Assembly: GCA_965199895.1 (NCBI GenBank)
Contig: CBDATJ010000016.1
Location: forward strand, 248,001 to 312,000
Length of the DNA stretch: 64,000 nucleotides
Source: Bin55 sp965199895
GTDB lineage: Bacteria > Pseudomonadota > Gammaproteobacteria > Pseudomonadales > Azotimanducaceae
Reading direction: 5' to 3'
Every line of letters begins with the position of its first letter. Position 1 is the first letter of the stretch. The notes under the pieces are model-generated. The model was not told the DNA's origin and did not search any database. It saw only the letters and a program-made list of their open reading frames with translations. Made by a program: the position numbers and the translations under genes. Shown piece after piece: positions 36,332 through 45,962 of the stretch.

Positions 36332-37162
36332 ATGCTATCGTCACCGCAGTACCACATTCGGTTGCTTCGTCTTATAGCTCTTTCGTTACTACTCGTATGT
36401 ATGGCAGTAGGGGTCGTAGTAGTTCGAGCACAAACACCAGAAGAGAAGGGGCTTGCGATCACACAAAAGGCCAAGGAACGAGGTGAAGGTTATGGTAGTA
36501 TGACTGCCAAGCTCACTATGACTCTACGGAATAAGCGCGGGCAGGAGAGTATACGTGAACTTCGCATTAAAGTTTTAGAAAGCGATGTCGATTTCGGCGA
36601 TAGAACACTGTTCGTGTTTGATATTCCACGCGACGTTCAAGGTACCGCTTTTCTGATTCACTCTCATCAGGACAAGGACGATGATCAATGGATTTACTTG
36701 CCTGCACTTAAACGGGTTAAGCGTATCAGCGGTGCTAACAAATCAGGTTCCTTCATGGGGAGTGAATTTAGCTATGAAGACATGGGTGCACCTGAAATCA
36801 GCCGTTTCTCCTACGAGTACCTTAGGGATGAGCCTTGTCCGGACGACTCGAGTCTCACATGCACGGTCATTGAACGCATTCCGACTACAAAATCCCATTA
36901 CACCAAGCAGTTGGTTTGGCAGGACACTGAGGAGCTACTGGTACGCAAAGTTGAGTACTACGATCGTAAGGAGTCCCATCTAAAAACTCTGCTCCCTACT
37001 GGCTACACGAAACACAACGACCAGTTTTGGCACGCAACATTGCTAAGCATGGAAAACCACCAGACTGGCAAAAGCACTGACTTAGCTTGGAGTGAGTTCG
37101 AGTACGGCGCTGAGCTGGACGACAGCGAGTTCTCACAAGCTGGGTTACGCCGCGCTCGATAA
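36332..37162 (+). CDS. LolA-like periplasmic outer-membrane lipoprotein-sorting protein
   Basis: A 276-residue protein with a signal peptide (LLRLIALSLLLVCMAVGVVVVRAQT) and a LolA-like fold: EGYGSMTAKLTMTLRNKRGQ, RTLFVFDIPRDVQGTAFL, and the DDDQWIYLPALKRVKRISGANKSGSFMGSEFSYEDM phrase (given in pieces: QWIYLPALKRVKRI, GSFMGSEFSYEDMG). This subfamily usually accompanies MMPL/RND exporters and barrel proteins. No RND gene is present here. It is followed by a barrel gene 45 nt downstream, suggesting an envelope transport unit. Confidence 0.83.
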   Translation: MLSSPQYHIRLLRLIALSLLLVCMAVGVVVVRAQTPEEKGLAITQKAKERGEGYGSMTAKLTMTLRNKRGQESIRELRIKVLESDVDFGDRTLFVFDIPRDVQGTAFLIHSHQDKDDDQWIYLPALKRVKRISGANKSGSFMGSEFSYEDMGAPEISRFSYEYLRDEPCPDDSSLTCTVIERIPTTKSHYTKQLVWQDTEELLVRKVEYYDRKESHLKTLLPTGYTKHNDQFWHATLLSMENHQTGKSTDLAWSEFEYGAELDDSEFSQAGLRRAR

Positions 37163-37207
37163 CAGCTCCGACTCCTCTCTCTATAGGACGGACAAATCAT
37201 CACCGTC

Positions 37208-38437
37208 ATGAATCGAGTAGCTACATTGCTGGCACTTTTTGTACTCGGATCTACCGTCACCGTGAGTGCAATCGATATTAGCCGGTTCGATTTCTCAGGT
37301 CAATTCAGCATTGAAAGCCGGTTCTACCCGGACGAACCCGCACATGAAGGCCAACGAGCTCATAGCAATGGATTCTCAACTAATCTCCAAATCTATTGGG
37401 AGACAGCAAGCGGCGCTTCGTTCACACTGACCCCTTACCTTCGTTGGGATGCGGCGGATTCAGAGCGAAATATTTTTGATTTGCAACAAGCTTATTTCTT
37501 GTTTTACGGTGAAGCCGGCTCAAGCGCGTGGGAGCTACGCTTAGGTATTGATAGAGTATTCTGGGGTGTAGCGGAAGTCCGGAACATTGTAGACATTCTC
37601 AATCAGACGGACTTAGTTGACCATCCTGATGAGAAGTCCAAATTAGGTCAACCCATGGCGCACTTTACCTGGACAGCGGACTGGGGAATGTTGGAATTGT
37701 TCACCTTAGCATTTCACCGCGAACGCACCTATCCAGGCAAAGGTGGTAGGCTCAGAGCCCCACTTCTGATCGATACGAAGAATCCATCCTACGAGAAACG
37801 CTCGGGCGATAAGCAACTTGATCTTGCAATGCGGTATAGCAACTCCTTGGGCCTAATTGACTTTGGAGTAGGTGTTTTTCACGGCACTGCCAGAGAACCG
37901 ACACTGAGACCGGGGATGACGACTGACGGACTCAAGTTAATCCAGAACTATCCGCAAATCACCCAATTAACTCTTGACGGGCAATGGACAGCGGGACTTT
38001 GGTTGCTAAAACTTGAAGGCTTTTACCGTAGTGGTGGCACAAATGTACTCGCGCAAGAAGAGGATTTTTCTGCACTCATACTTGGCGGTGAATATTCGGT
38101 CTATTCGATATTTGAGACGCAAATCCAAGTTGATTTCATAGCAGAGTACAACTACGATTCACGTGGAACGCTCGCCACGAATGCCTTTCAGGAAGATTTA
38201 TTCGTTGGTGCTCGCATCGCTTTCAATGATGTATCCAATACATCGATCTTAATGAGCTACATGAAGGACCAAGAACTCGATTCGGATCTTGCGGTGCTTA
38301 AGGTCAGTCGAACTCTCAACGAATCTTGGTCAGCTTATTTTGAAACTTTGACTCTATTGAACGTTGATCCGAGAGATGTGCTATCAGTTTCCTCTAATGA
38401 CAGTTTCCTCATGCTCAATGTGAACTATAACTTCTAG
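37208..38437 (+). CDS. outer-membrane beta-barrel protein
   Basis: A 409-residue exported protein with signal peptide (VATLLALFVLGSTVTVSA) and alternating strand patterns (FDFSGQFSIESRFYP, SFTLTPYLRWDA, LRLGIDRVFWGVAEV, IQVDFIAEYNY), ending in the terminal LNVNYNF whose Phe is a typical outer-membrane insertion signal. It resembles a DUF1302-like or porin-like protein that commonly follows LolA-like genes, but I cannot name the family with confidence. It ends 1 nt before the convergent squalene/phytoene synthase gene. Confidence 0.78.
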   Translation: MNRVATLLALFVLGSTVTVSAIDISRFDFSGQFSIESRFYPDEPAHEGQRAHSNGFSTNLQIYWETASGASFTLTPYLRWDAADSERNIFDLQQAYFLFYGEAGSSAWELRLGIDRVFWGVAEVRNIVDILNQTDLVDHPDEKSKLGQPMAHFTWTADWGMLELFTLAFHRERTYPGKGGRLRAPLLIDTKNPSYEKRSGDKQLDLAMRYSNSLGLIDFGVGVFHGTAREPTLRPGMTTDGLKLIQNYPQITQLTLDGQWTAGLWLLKLEGFYRSGGTNVLAQEEDFSALILGGEYSVYSIFETQIQVDFIAEYNYDSRGTLATNAFQEDLFVGARIAFNDVSNTSILMSYMKDQELDSDLAVLKVSRTLNESWSAYFETLTLLNVDPRDVLSVSSNDSFLMLNVNYNF

Positions 38438-38438
38438 C

Positions 38439-39497
38439 TTACGAATTCTTCATCGTAGCCGGCGGTCTCAGAATCGCACTCGTGAACAGGTTGAAGCAGA
38501 AAGTCAGTAGTTTGTCGCTACGAGCGATCAAATTAGTCAAATCAAGGTTAGCATGGACGCTGAAGCGAGTAATTTTGACTTCCTCACGTGACACATAACC
38601 CGGCCTTTTTTGGATTCGTTGCAGAGTTAATACCGCCAAACCCAGTGAGGCTAGGCAAAACTGACGCACACCTTTCTCTCTATGCGGGATCATCAAGGTG
38701 TATTCAAGTGCATCGCTTAAGCACTGGCCTGCCGTGCGGATCAATGTGTTCAGTGAGCGCACAAAAGCAGGATCGTCTTTCTGCTTTACATCGACACTCG
38801 CTAAATCTAGTCCTTCCTGTTGGAAAATATCTCGGGGTAACCAACATGCACCTTGTTCTCGGTCTTCCCAAAAATCTTGAAGTATGTTGACCATCTGTAA
38901 GCCTTGCCCATAACGAACTGCAAGCTTCATCATATGATCGCGGTTCTTGGCGATGTGTGGGCTGTACTCGCAGAATAGCTCAGTAAGAGCTTCACCCACT
39001 ACACCAGCTACGACGTAGCAATAGCGAGCCATCTGTGTTTGGTCTTTTAATCCTGCTACCGATCCCGTTGCAAAATCTGCCATACCGAGACTCATAATGC
39101 GGACGCAACGAGCGAGTGATTCTTGCTGAACTGAGTTGTACGATCGTGTGATCTTTATGGCTCGCACAGTGTTAGCTACCAAATCGCGTTCAGCCCGGGG
39201 TGTCTTATCCGAAAGGTAGGGGTGTACGTCGGCTACAAAAGACTCAATGCTATCTTGAGTGAGTGTGCCTTCGACTATGGCAACAAATCGTGCGAGATGC
39301 TCAGCTTTTGTTTCTGCGTCAAAGCCGGCATCATCTTCAATGGTGTCAGCTATTCGGCACAGTAAGTAGGCAGTGCCTACGACGTGCCGAAGCGGGGTAG
39401 GAAGTAACGGAATTGCCAGTGCAAAGGTTCGCGAAACCCCTTGGAGAGAGTATTCTTGCCATGTGAAATCCGCGTTGCTTACAGTACTTGTCAACAT
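38439..39497 (-). CDS. squalene/phytoene synthase family protein
   Basis: Condenses two prenyl diphosphates head-to-head to squalene (C30) or phytoene (C40). Both Asp-rich motifs are visible: LLCRIADTIEDDAG (DxxED) at about residue 46-58 and MVNILQDFWEDREQG (NxxxD/DxxED). The intervening YCYVVAGVVGEALTELF also matches. At 352 residues it is longer than typical HpnC/HpnD (around 280). Which product forms cannot be decided from motifs alone. It converges with the barrel gene, and its likely substrate supply is the mevalonate operon at 1-4.6 kb. Confidence 0.9.
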   Translation of the reverse strand: MLTSTVSNADFTWQEYSLQGVSRTFALAIPLLPTPLRHVVGTAYLLCRIADTIEDDAGFDAETKAEHLARFVAIVEGTLTQDSIESFVADVHPYLSDKTPRAERDLVANTVRAIKITRSYNSVQQESLARCVRIMSLGMADFATGSVAGLKDQTQMARYCYVVAGVVGEALTELFCEYSPHIAKNRDHMMKLAVRYGQGLQMVNILQDFWEDREQGACWLPRDIFQQEGLDLASVDVKQKDDPAFVRSLNTLIRTAGQCLSDALEYTLMIPHREKGVRQFCLASLGLAVLTLQRIQKRPGYVSREEVKITRFSVHANLDLTNLIARSDKLLTFCFNLFTSAILRPPATMKNS

Positions 39498-39840
39498 ATT
39501 TCGTAATTCTCACAAATGACTCTATTTGGCCATCGCCTTAGATACCTTGGTCACCTGTCGCTGTCAATCATCAGTGTTTTCGTGATATGGTTAAGCTTAT
39601 CTAAAGAAAAACTATGTTCCCAACCATAGTCTCTAGATGGGATATACGTAAGTCCATGATTTCTGCTTTAGATTCTTCTCGTTACCACAGGAGATATATT
39701 GACTTGGGTATATTCGGTATAACCCTGCGTTATTCATTATATCTATATCTTGTGTCGTCCGATACCTTCGATCTTGTCTAGCACAGGCACCCAAACTAGC
39801 TCTTGCTTACAGATGACGCTCTTTTCATCCAGAAGTAAAC
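39498..39840. other. 343-nt intergenic region between the synthase and VOC genes
   Basis: Holds the upstream region of the squalene/phytoene synthase gene (minus strand) and the 3' end of the VOC gene. No supported open frame. A short inverted repeat (ACTATG / CATAGT, about 39610-39629) is visible but has no clear role. Confidence 0.4.
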
Positions 39841-40239
39841 TCAATCTTCTTTGGGTCGAAATTCAATAATCTGCACTAGATTGCCACATGTGTCATCTAG
39901 TGTTGCAAGAACTACGTCACCTGCGTCAGTTGGCTCTTGCGTGAACTCAACACCCATGTGAGCGAGCCGTTTGAACTCCTCTGCAACATTCTCCACTTGA
40001 AATGATGCAGCAGGAATACCGTCTTCCTTGAGAGCTGCTAGATAAGGAGGTACTGCTCGATGAACGTTCGGTTCCAGAAGTAGCTGGGTGCCTTCGCGAT
40101 CAACCGGCGAAACAAGCGTTAACCATCGGTGCTCGCCCACGGGGATGTCGTGCTTTATTTCAAAACCAAGTTTGTTGGTGTAGAAGTCAAGCGCTTTCGC
40201 TTGATCGTCGACGAAAACGCCGGTTATGTAGATTCGCAT
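39841..40239 (-). CDS. VOC/glyoxalase superfamily protein
   Basis: Small metal-dependent lyase or dioxygenase-fold protein of 132 residues. The two beta-alpha-beta modules are recognisable: GVFVDDQAKALDFYTNKLGF at the start, and EFKRLAHMGVEFTQEP followed by VLATLDDTCGNLVQIIEF at the end with the expected Glu. The reaction cannot be assigned. It is a single gene at the right side of the island with its own upstream gap. Confidence 0.88.
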   Translation of the reverse strand: MRIYITGVFVDDQAKALDFYTNKLGFEIKHDIPVGEHRWLTLVSPVDREGTQLLLEPNVHRAVPPYLAALKEDGIPAASFQVENVAEEFKRLAHMGVEFTQEPTDAGDVVLATLDDTCGNLVQIIEFRPKED

Positions 40240-40440
40240 ACTAAATCCTTCGTATGAGTAATCGGATTGGCCTAAAGGTCAATTTTTTTGGTATCCAAAC
40301 CGAAAGAGTGCCTACTCGGAAAATTGAAGCATTCTACTCTTGTCTTAGCTTAATTGTGTTAATACTTTTGCTACTATTCTTTCTCGGAGGGAAAAGAGCT
40401 ACTTGATATTAGAGACGCTTACCTAATCATCCAGTTGAAT

Positions 40441-40483
40441 CAAGAGTAGTGGGTGTAAACCTCATCGCTCGATTTTTGTTGTC
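40441..40483 (-). repeat. right imperfect direct repeat bounding the island; overlaps the MFS gene end
   Basis: Aligns with 34305-34348: shares CAAGAG, AACCTCATCGCTC and the T-rich tail. On the minus strand it lies at the 3' end of the MFS gene and its stop, and can fold as a wobble hairpin for that gene. The non-palindromic similarity argues for common origin rather than two independent terminators. Confidence 0.6.
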
Positions 40484-41799
40484 TCTGCCGTTGCAGCCTT
40501 GAGTGCTCGATTTAAGCGAATAAAGCCTATCCACGACCACGCACCAACGAAAGTACAAACCAAAAACAAATGTTCTCCGAGTCCTGAGTACGGGGGAATC
40601 CATCCTATATGTGGCCAACCAACGTACAAACCAATCCCAATTAAACCTGCAATTGCTCCCCTTACTCCCGTCAGAGTGACATGAACCGACATGTATGCAG
40701 AAAGCTGACCAGGTGGAGCAAAGTCGTTGTGTCCCAATTGCCAAGCTAAATTACCACCTCCTCTGGAGATTCCATGAATGGCTCTTGCGATAGCAAGTAC
40801 TGTCAGAGACCCCATAATGGCTCCGATCCAAATCGCTATCTGAGACAATACCCAGATTGCTGTTAACCGAATGCGATATTCGGTGACGTGAACCTTGTCC
40901 AAATATCTCGCCCAGAATGGTACGGCTATCACGCTGAACAAAAATGGTAGTAGCATGGTGATCATCAAACTCATTGCGAAACTTGCTTGCAATTGCCGAG
41001 AAACCAAGAAAATCAACGGTGCTTCTATAGCTAGATTAGAGATTCCGGTCAGGAATTGGTGTACCTGATATCTAGCAAAAAATCGATCATTCAAGAGAAT
41101 CTGCAGAAACCCTGAACTCTTGTGCCGAACCCGAGCTCGTGTAAGAGACCGACGCTCTGCGACTCGATGCCTTTGTTCACCTAACACTTCGACTCTCGAA
41201 AACGCATACACAGCCAGTAACACAAACAGGGTTGCGATCACATACATCCAGCGAAACGTACTGGGATTTGCATCAAGGACTGGTCCCGCAATCGCAGTAG
41301 TCCCCACAACGATTAAACTACTAAAGATCTGCAATCGACCCGTTGTTCTCGCTCTTTGGTGACGAGGGTAATTTAAGCTCCACACCACACTCCGTACTGT
41401 GATCACACCGGTGAGAAAAACCTTAGCGAGGAGAACCCCTCCTACCAAAATGAAACTTCCCAGTTGATTGGTGGGTGCAAAGGCGATGATGAGTAAACAC
41501 ACCAATACAGCCAGATAGAGAAATACCACTACCGGGACTTTGGATCTAGCTGTTGCGATACGAGCCCAAGAGTAGCTCGATAGGTTACCAATGAATGCAG
41601 CAGCAGTGATGATGGCCAGCATAAACGGAGCAACTCCGTATATCTTATCCGCAATAACACCGACAAAACCGCCTTCCAGTATTGCTAAAGCGACCGGGAA
41701 AGTTAGATCAGTGAGCTGTTCTCGTCGTAAACTCTTTCTAGACTCTGGTCCGAGGTCAGGAACACTGAGAAACTTGCGGAATAACTGAACCGGCAACAT
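40462..41799 (-). CDS. MFS transporter
   Basis: Inner-membrane transporter of 445 residues with about twelve hydrophobic segments (for example FPVALAILEGGFVGVIADKI, WSLNYPRHQRARTTGRLQIF in the loop, LIFLVSRQLQASFAMSLMITM, LAIARAIHGISRGGGNLAW). Substrate unknown. It begins 10 nt after the aceE stop on the same strand and may be co-transcribed with it. Its stop lies in the right island repeat. Confidence 0.82.
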   Translation of the reverse strand: MLPVQLFRKFLSVPDLGPESRKSLRREQLTDLTFPVALAILEGGFVGVIADKIYGVAPFMLAIITAAAFIGNLSSYSWARIATARSKVPVVVFLYLAVLVCLLIIAFAPTNQLGSFILVGGVLLAKVFLTGVITVRSVVWSLNYPRHQRARTTGRLQIFSSLIVVGTTAIAGPVLDANPSTFRWMYVIATLFVLLAVYAFSRVEVLGEQRHRVAERRSLTRARVRHKSSGFLQILLNDRFFARYQVHQFLTGISNLAIEAPLIFLVSRQLQASFAMSLMITMLLPFLFSVIAVPFWARYLDKVHVTEYRIRLTAIWVLSQIAIWIGAIMGSLTVLAIARAIHGISRGGGNLAWQLGHNDFAPPGQLSAYMSVHVTLTGVRGAIAGLIGIGLYVGWPHIGWIPPYSGLGEHLFLVCTFVGAWSWIGFIRLNRALKAATAETTKIER

Positions 41800-41809
41800 C
41801 GAACTCGAG

Positions 41810-44440
41810 TTACTCTACTCGAGTGGGCACTATACCACTAGATTCAATATATCGTTCAACCGTAGTTACGGATTCTCGTTCTAACTCCACTAATGCAGAC
41901 AATGTAGAAAACACAATCCAAGGCGCAGAAACTTCAAAGTGATCTCTCAGCACATTCCGTGCTTCCGATAACCCAAACCCGTCGGTTCCAAGGACGACAT
42001 ACTTGGATGAAATCCAAGGGGCTATCAAAAGAGGTAGAGCACACTGATAGTCGCTGACAGCAACCACCACACCTGTTTCGTCTTTGAACTGCTGCTGAAC
42101 GTAGGAAAGTTGACTTGATCCACCGACTGAGTGTAGATTCTGCTGTTCAATCTCTGTTCCCTGTCTATTCAACTCTGTGTAACTGGTGACGCTCCAGATG
42201 GTTACGGTTTTGCCCATCTCGCGAAGTTGGCTCGCAGCTTGAAGAACTTCCATCATGACCGCACCACTACCAAGTAGATGAACATCGGATTTTTCATGGT
42301 ACTCAAACGGGTACATTCCCTTTAAGATGCCTTCTTCAACTCCCTCTGGCATTGGTGGCATTGAGTAGTTTTGATTGGTAACGGTGATGTAGTAGAACAC
42401 GTCCTCCCAATCCACATACATCCGTTGCATGCCCTTTTGAATAATCACTGCAAGCTCATAAGCAAAGGCTGGATCGTAGCTCACCATGTTGGGAATGGTT
42501 AAAGCAACGAGCTGTGAATGTCCGTCCTGGTGTTGAACACCTTCTCCATTGAGAGTAGTTCTACCCGATGTTGCACCAATCAGAAACCCTTTGCACATGG
42601 AGTCTCCGCCCGCCCACACTAAGTCTCCTACTCGTTGAAAACCAAAGATTGAATAGAAAAAGTAGAAAGGGATCGTGGGAACACCAAAGTTAGCATAAGC
42701 CGTACCCGCTGCAAGAAACGCAGCCATTGCTCCAACTTCACAAATCCCTTCTTGTAACACTTGCCCATCTTGACTCTCTCGATACGGTGCAATCGTTCCC
42801 GCATCAACTGGGGTGTAAAGTTGTCCTTGAGGAGAATAAATCCCAATGCTCGAAAACAATCCATCCATTCCAAAGGTTCTACCTTCATCAGGAACAATGG
42901 GCACTAGAAACTTTCCGATGTCTTTGTTTCTTAGTAATCGTTGAAGCATTCTCACTAACGACATTGTTGTGGAAAGCTCGCGAACACCACTTCCTTTTAG
43001 CATTTCAGAAAACTGGTCAATCTCTGGTACTTTGATTGATGGACACTCTACGGTTCTCTGGGGTAAATATCCACCAAGTGCCTTTCTGCGGTTGTGCAAA
43101 TATTGAAGTTCTGCACTGGATTCTTGTGGCCGGTAAAAGTCAGCTCGCTTAATCTCCTCTTCACCATGGGGGATTCCCATGGTGAAAGCAAATTCTGAAC
43201 GCTCATCAATAGTAAGTTGTTTCTTTTGGTGGATTGTGTTTTTGCCCGCAGAGGATGATCCCAGACCATCACCCTTGATCGTCTTGGCAAGAATTACGAC
43301 CGGTTTACCTGTTACTCTTACTGCTTGAATGTAGGCAGCATAGATTTTTTGGTGATCGTGGCCTCCTCGATTAAGAGCATAAATCTGTTCGTCGGTGAGG
43401 GGCTGAAGTAAATCTGCGACCTTTGAGTCTCCATGAACGATCTGATCGCGGATTTCTTTACCTTGGATAGTACTGTGTCTTTGGTAATCACCATCGACCA
43501 ATTCCTCCAATCGTGTTTGCAGTCGTCCCTCATCATCGAGAGCAAACAGTGGGTCCCAATCACTTCCCCAAATCAACTTAATGACGTGCCAACCTGCGCC
43601 TCGAAAATTCCGCTCCAGTTCCTGGATGATTTTTCCGTTACCTCGAACGGGTCCATCCAACCTTTGCAGGTTGCAGTTGACAACGATGACTAAGTTATCC
43701 AGCTTTTCTTGAGCAGCGAGATTGATCGTTCCCAAGACTTCGGGTTCGTCTGCTTCCCCATCACCAATAAACAGCCAAACTTTGGAGTCTGAAGGTGGTT
43801 TTAACCCCCTGTGCTCTAAATAGCGAGCAAATCTTGCTTGATGCAATGCACAAGGAGTGGATAACCCCATACTTGCAGTGGGCATCTGCCAAAACTTAGG
43901 TAATCGACGGGGGTGTGGATAGGATGGGAGTCCACCTCCCATTCCCAATTCTCTCCTAAAGTTGGCTATATTCTCTGTAGTCAGTCGACCTTCCAACCAT
44001 GCTCTAGCATAAACTCCGGGAGCAGCATGTGCTTGAACGTGCACCTGGTCTCCTTCGTGTTCATCGTTTCGAGCTCGAAAAAAGTGATTGAATCCTACTT
44101 CCATGATGGTGGATGCTGACAAATAAGTCCCAATATGTCCACCAACACCCGTACCTTGGTCGTAAGCCTGCAAAACCATTGATGCAGCGTTCCATCGAAT
44201 AATGTTCTCGATGCGTCGTTCGAGTCCTACGTCACCAGGATAGGGTGGCTGTTCGTGAGCTGCGATGGTGTTGAGATAAGGAGTTGAGATAAGGTTACTA
44301 CCATCATCAATCCCGCGATCAATCAACTCTGCTCTGATTGCTTCAAGTAGTTCGCTCGCAGCCTGATCACCGCGTTCTCGGATCACAGCATTAAGTGCGT
44401 CGAGCCACTCTTGTTGTTCGAGCTTCCAATCGGGATCCAT
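41810..44440 (-). CDS. aceE: pyruvate dehydrogenase E1 component (homodimeric AceE)
   Basis: Thiamine-diphosphate enzyme that decarboxylates pyruvate and passes the acetyl group to lipoyl E2. The large single-chain form is shown by motifs GHIGTYLSASTIMEVGFNHFF, WLFIGDGEADEPE with the ThDP/Mg GDG...N segment NLVIVVNCNLQRLDGPVRGN, and the second half ATSGRTTLNGEGVQHQDGHS. The start is the ATG at 44440 (876 residues); a TTG upstream extends the frame by 9 codons. aceF and lpd are not adjacent, unlike in E. coli. Confidence 0.96.
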   Translation of the reverse strand: MDPDWKLEQQEWLDALNAVIRERGDQAASELLEAIRAELIDRGIDDGSNLISTPYLNTIAAHEQPPYPGDVGLERRIENIIRWNAASMVLQAYDQGTGVGGHIGTYLSASTIMEVGFNHFFRARNDEHEGDQVHVQAHAAPGVYARAWLEGRLTTENIANFRRELGMGGGLPSYPHPRRLPKFWQMPTASMGLSTPCALHQARFARYLEHRGLKPPSDSKVWLFIGDGEADEPEVLGTINLAAQEKLDNLVIVVNCNLQRLDGPVRGNGKIIQELERNFRGAGWHVIKLIWGSDWDPLFALDDEGRLQTRLEELVDGDYQRHSTIQGKEIRDQIVHGDSKVADLLQPLTDEQIYALNRGGHDHQKIYAAYIQAVRVTGKPVVILAKTIKGDGLGSSSAGKNTIHQKKQLTIDERSEFAFTMGIPHGEEEIKRADFYRPQESSAELQYLHNRRKALGGYLPQRTVECPSIKVPEIDQFSEMLKGSGVRELSTTMSLVRMLQRLLRNKDIGKFLVPIVPDEGRTFGMDGLFSSIGIYSPQGQLYTPVDAGTIAPYRESQDGQVLQEGICEVGAMAAFLAAGTAYANFGVPTIPFYFFYSIFGFQRVGDLVWAGGDSMCKGFLIGATSGRTTLNGEGVQHQDGHSQLVALTIPNMVSYDPAFAYELAVIIQKGMQRMYVDWEDVFYYITVTNQNYSMPPMPEGVEEGILKGMYPFEYHEKSDVHLLGSGAVMMEVLQAASQLREMGKTVTIWSVTSYTELNRQGTEIEQQNLHSVGGSSQLSYVQQQFKDETGVVVAVSDYQCALPLLIAPWISSKYVVLGTDGFGLSEARNVLRDHFEVSAPWIVFSTLSALVELERESVTTVERYIESSGIVPTRVE

Positions 44441-44600
44441 GTTCTTATTTAGGTCTCTTTTTCGCAAATTTCAAACGACGGGGATTTTAATTCGTGCAAG
44501 TTTGTCCGAATAGTTTGGGTAGTTCAAACTCCCATTTGAGTATTTTTGTGATCCGTTTCAGTTTAGAAGGACTTTTTTTGAGAGTCACCAAGCAGATTGG

Positions 44601-45671
44601 GTGACTGAGATGACCAAAACACACCTCCCTAATCTTCGTATCAAGACAGTTCAGGGTACGACACTGCCTCAATTGAATATTGAAAAATTTGGGTGGTCGG
44701 ACCACTTCGCTTGCAGAGTTACACAAGACGATGTAAAAAAAGAAAGGCGACCGTATCGGGTGATTTCTGAGCATCGTCGCAGACTTGTCGTTAGTGATGG
44801 AAATTCAACGTTTGAAATCCCTCACAAAGGCAGGTGGTTTCATCGAGACAATACCCCACAACCGAAAGTGGGTGACTGGTTGGTGTTTAACGAAGGCCCC
44901 CCTCTAGATATTCGAGTGCTTGAACGAACTAATGAGCTAAAACGAGCAGTCAAGAACCATCGTCAACTTCAAACTATTGTCGCAAACGTCGATCTACTTT
45001 TCATAGTAATATCTTGTAATGCAGATTTCACACTGTCAAAGTTGGAACGTTACCTCGCTTTGGCTGAACTGGCACGAATAAAGTCCCACGTTGTCTTAAC
45101 GAAGATTGACTTGGAACCCGATTACATGGAGTACGTGAAAATGGCCAGAAAGGTCACCTATATGACTCCCATTTCAGCAATCAACAGCTATGATTCAGAC
45201 ACTCAACACAAGATCAAACGTGCATTGCAACTTGGAGTGACTACTGTGTTTGTTGGATCTTCGGGAGTCGGAAAGTCAGCTTTGACCAATACTTTGATCG
45301 GCGATAATGTGAGACGAACTAATCCAGTAAGACACACAGACAAAAAAGGTCGCCACACATCTTCTTCTCGAGAGCTATTGTTGACTCCCGCGGGAGGAAT
45401 GATTATTGATATGCCTGGGATTAGGGAGTTAGTACTCTGTGGGGAACCCTCACCACTACCGAGAACGTTTCCAGATATTGTTGAATTGTTCCGTCAGTGC
45501 GCATTCTCTAACTGCTCGCACGGGACAGAACCTCATTGTCAGATCCAGCATGCGCTCCGTAACGGGACACTTGAGCGACGAAGGTGGGAAAACTATCAGA
45601 TGATTCAATCCCTGTTAGAGGACACTAGGAAGTTGCACAATCCTTCAGTGCTATCGTCTCAGTTCGATTAA
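44601..45671 (+). CDS. rsgA: ribosome small-subunit-dependent GTPase A
   Basis: Circularly permuted GTPase for 30S subunit maturation. The OB-fold N-terminus (KPKVGDWLVF region) is followed by G4 VVLTKIDL, G1 FVGSSGVGKSALTN and G3 IIDMPGIREL, the permuted order typical of RsgA. The C-terminal zinc module is C-x4-C-x-H-x5-C in QCAFSNCSHGTEPHCQI. Length is 356 residues. The start is GTG at 44601 or the ATG 3 codons later. It is divergent from aceE. Confidence 0.95.
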   Translation: MTEMTKTHLPNLRIKTVQGTTLPQLNIEKFGWSDHFACRVTQDDVKKERRPYRVISEHRRRLVVSDGNSTFEIPHKGRWFHRDNTPQPKVGDWLVFNEGPPLDIRVLERTNELKRAVKNHRQLQTIVANVDLLFIVISCNADFTLSKLERYLALAELARIKSHVVLTKIDLEPDYMEYVKMARKVTYMTPISAINSYDSDTQHKIKRALQLGVTTVFVGSSGVGKSALTNTLIGDNVRRTNPVRHTDKKGRHTSSSRELLLTPAGGMIIDMPGIRELVLCGEPSPLPRTFPDIVELFRQCAFSNCSHGTEPHCQIQHALRNGTLERRRWENYQMIQSLLEDTRKLHNPSVLSSQFD

Positions 45672-45860
45672 GACGACGTGTTCATTGGCAGTAGACAAAC
45701 GCTTAGAGGATTTGGATTGTGAAACCGTCGAATGGTTCGAAGATGCAACGGTGAAACAATTTTCATTTATGCGCTCAAGGTCACGCATTGATAAATAGAA
45801 TAGAGTGCATTAGAACAGTGAGTCTCACTATACGCAATCTTATAAAGGAGACATGACAAG

Positions 45861-45961
45861 ATGCGAAATTATTTTCAATTGGCGCAATAGGGACACTACT
45901 CACAACGACGTTTTGGTGTGCCCTGATTGTTATAAATTACAGAGAAGAGGCAGATAAATAA
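45861..45961 (+). pseudogene. possible frameshifted small membrane protein gene
   Basis: An ATG at 45861, after AAAGGAG, starts MRNYFQLAQ and then stops. One base missing in the run at 45890 would join it to a good transmembrane stretch, GTLLTTTFWCALIVINYREEADK, ending at a TAA that lies 1 nt before the lipoprotein ATG. This reads as a broken small single-span protein, or as an unusual start within the frame. Low confidence; the joined reading is inference. Confidence 0.35.
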
Positions 45962-45962
45962 T

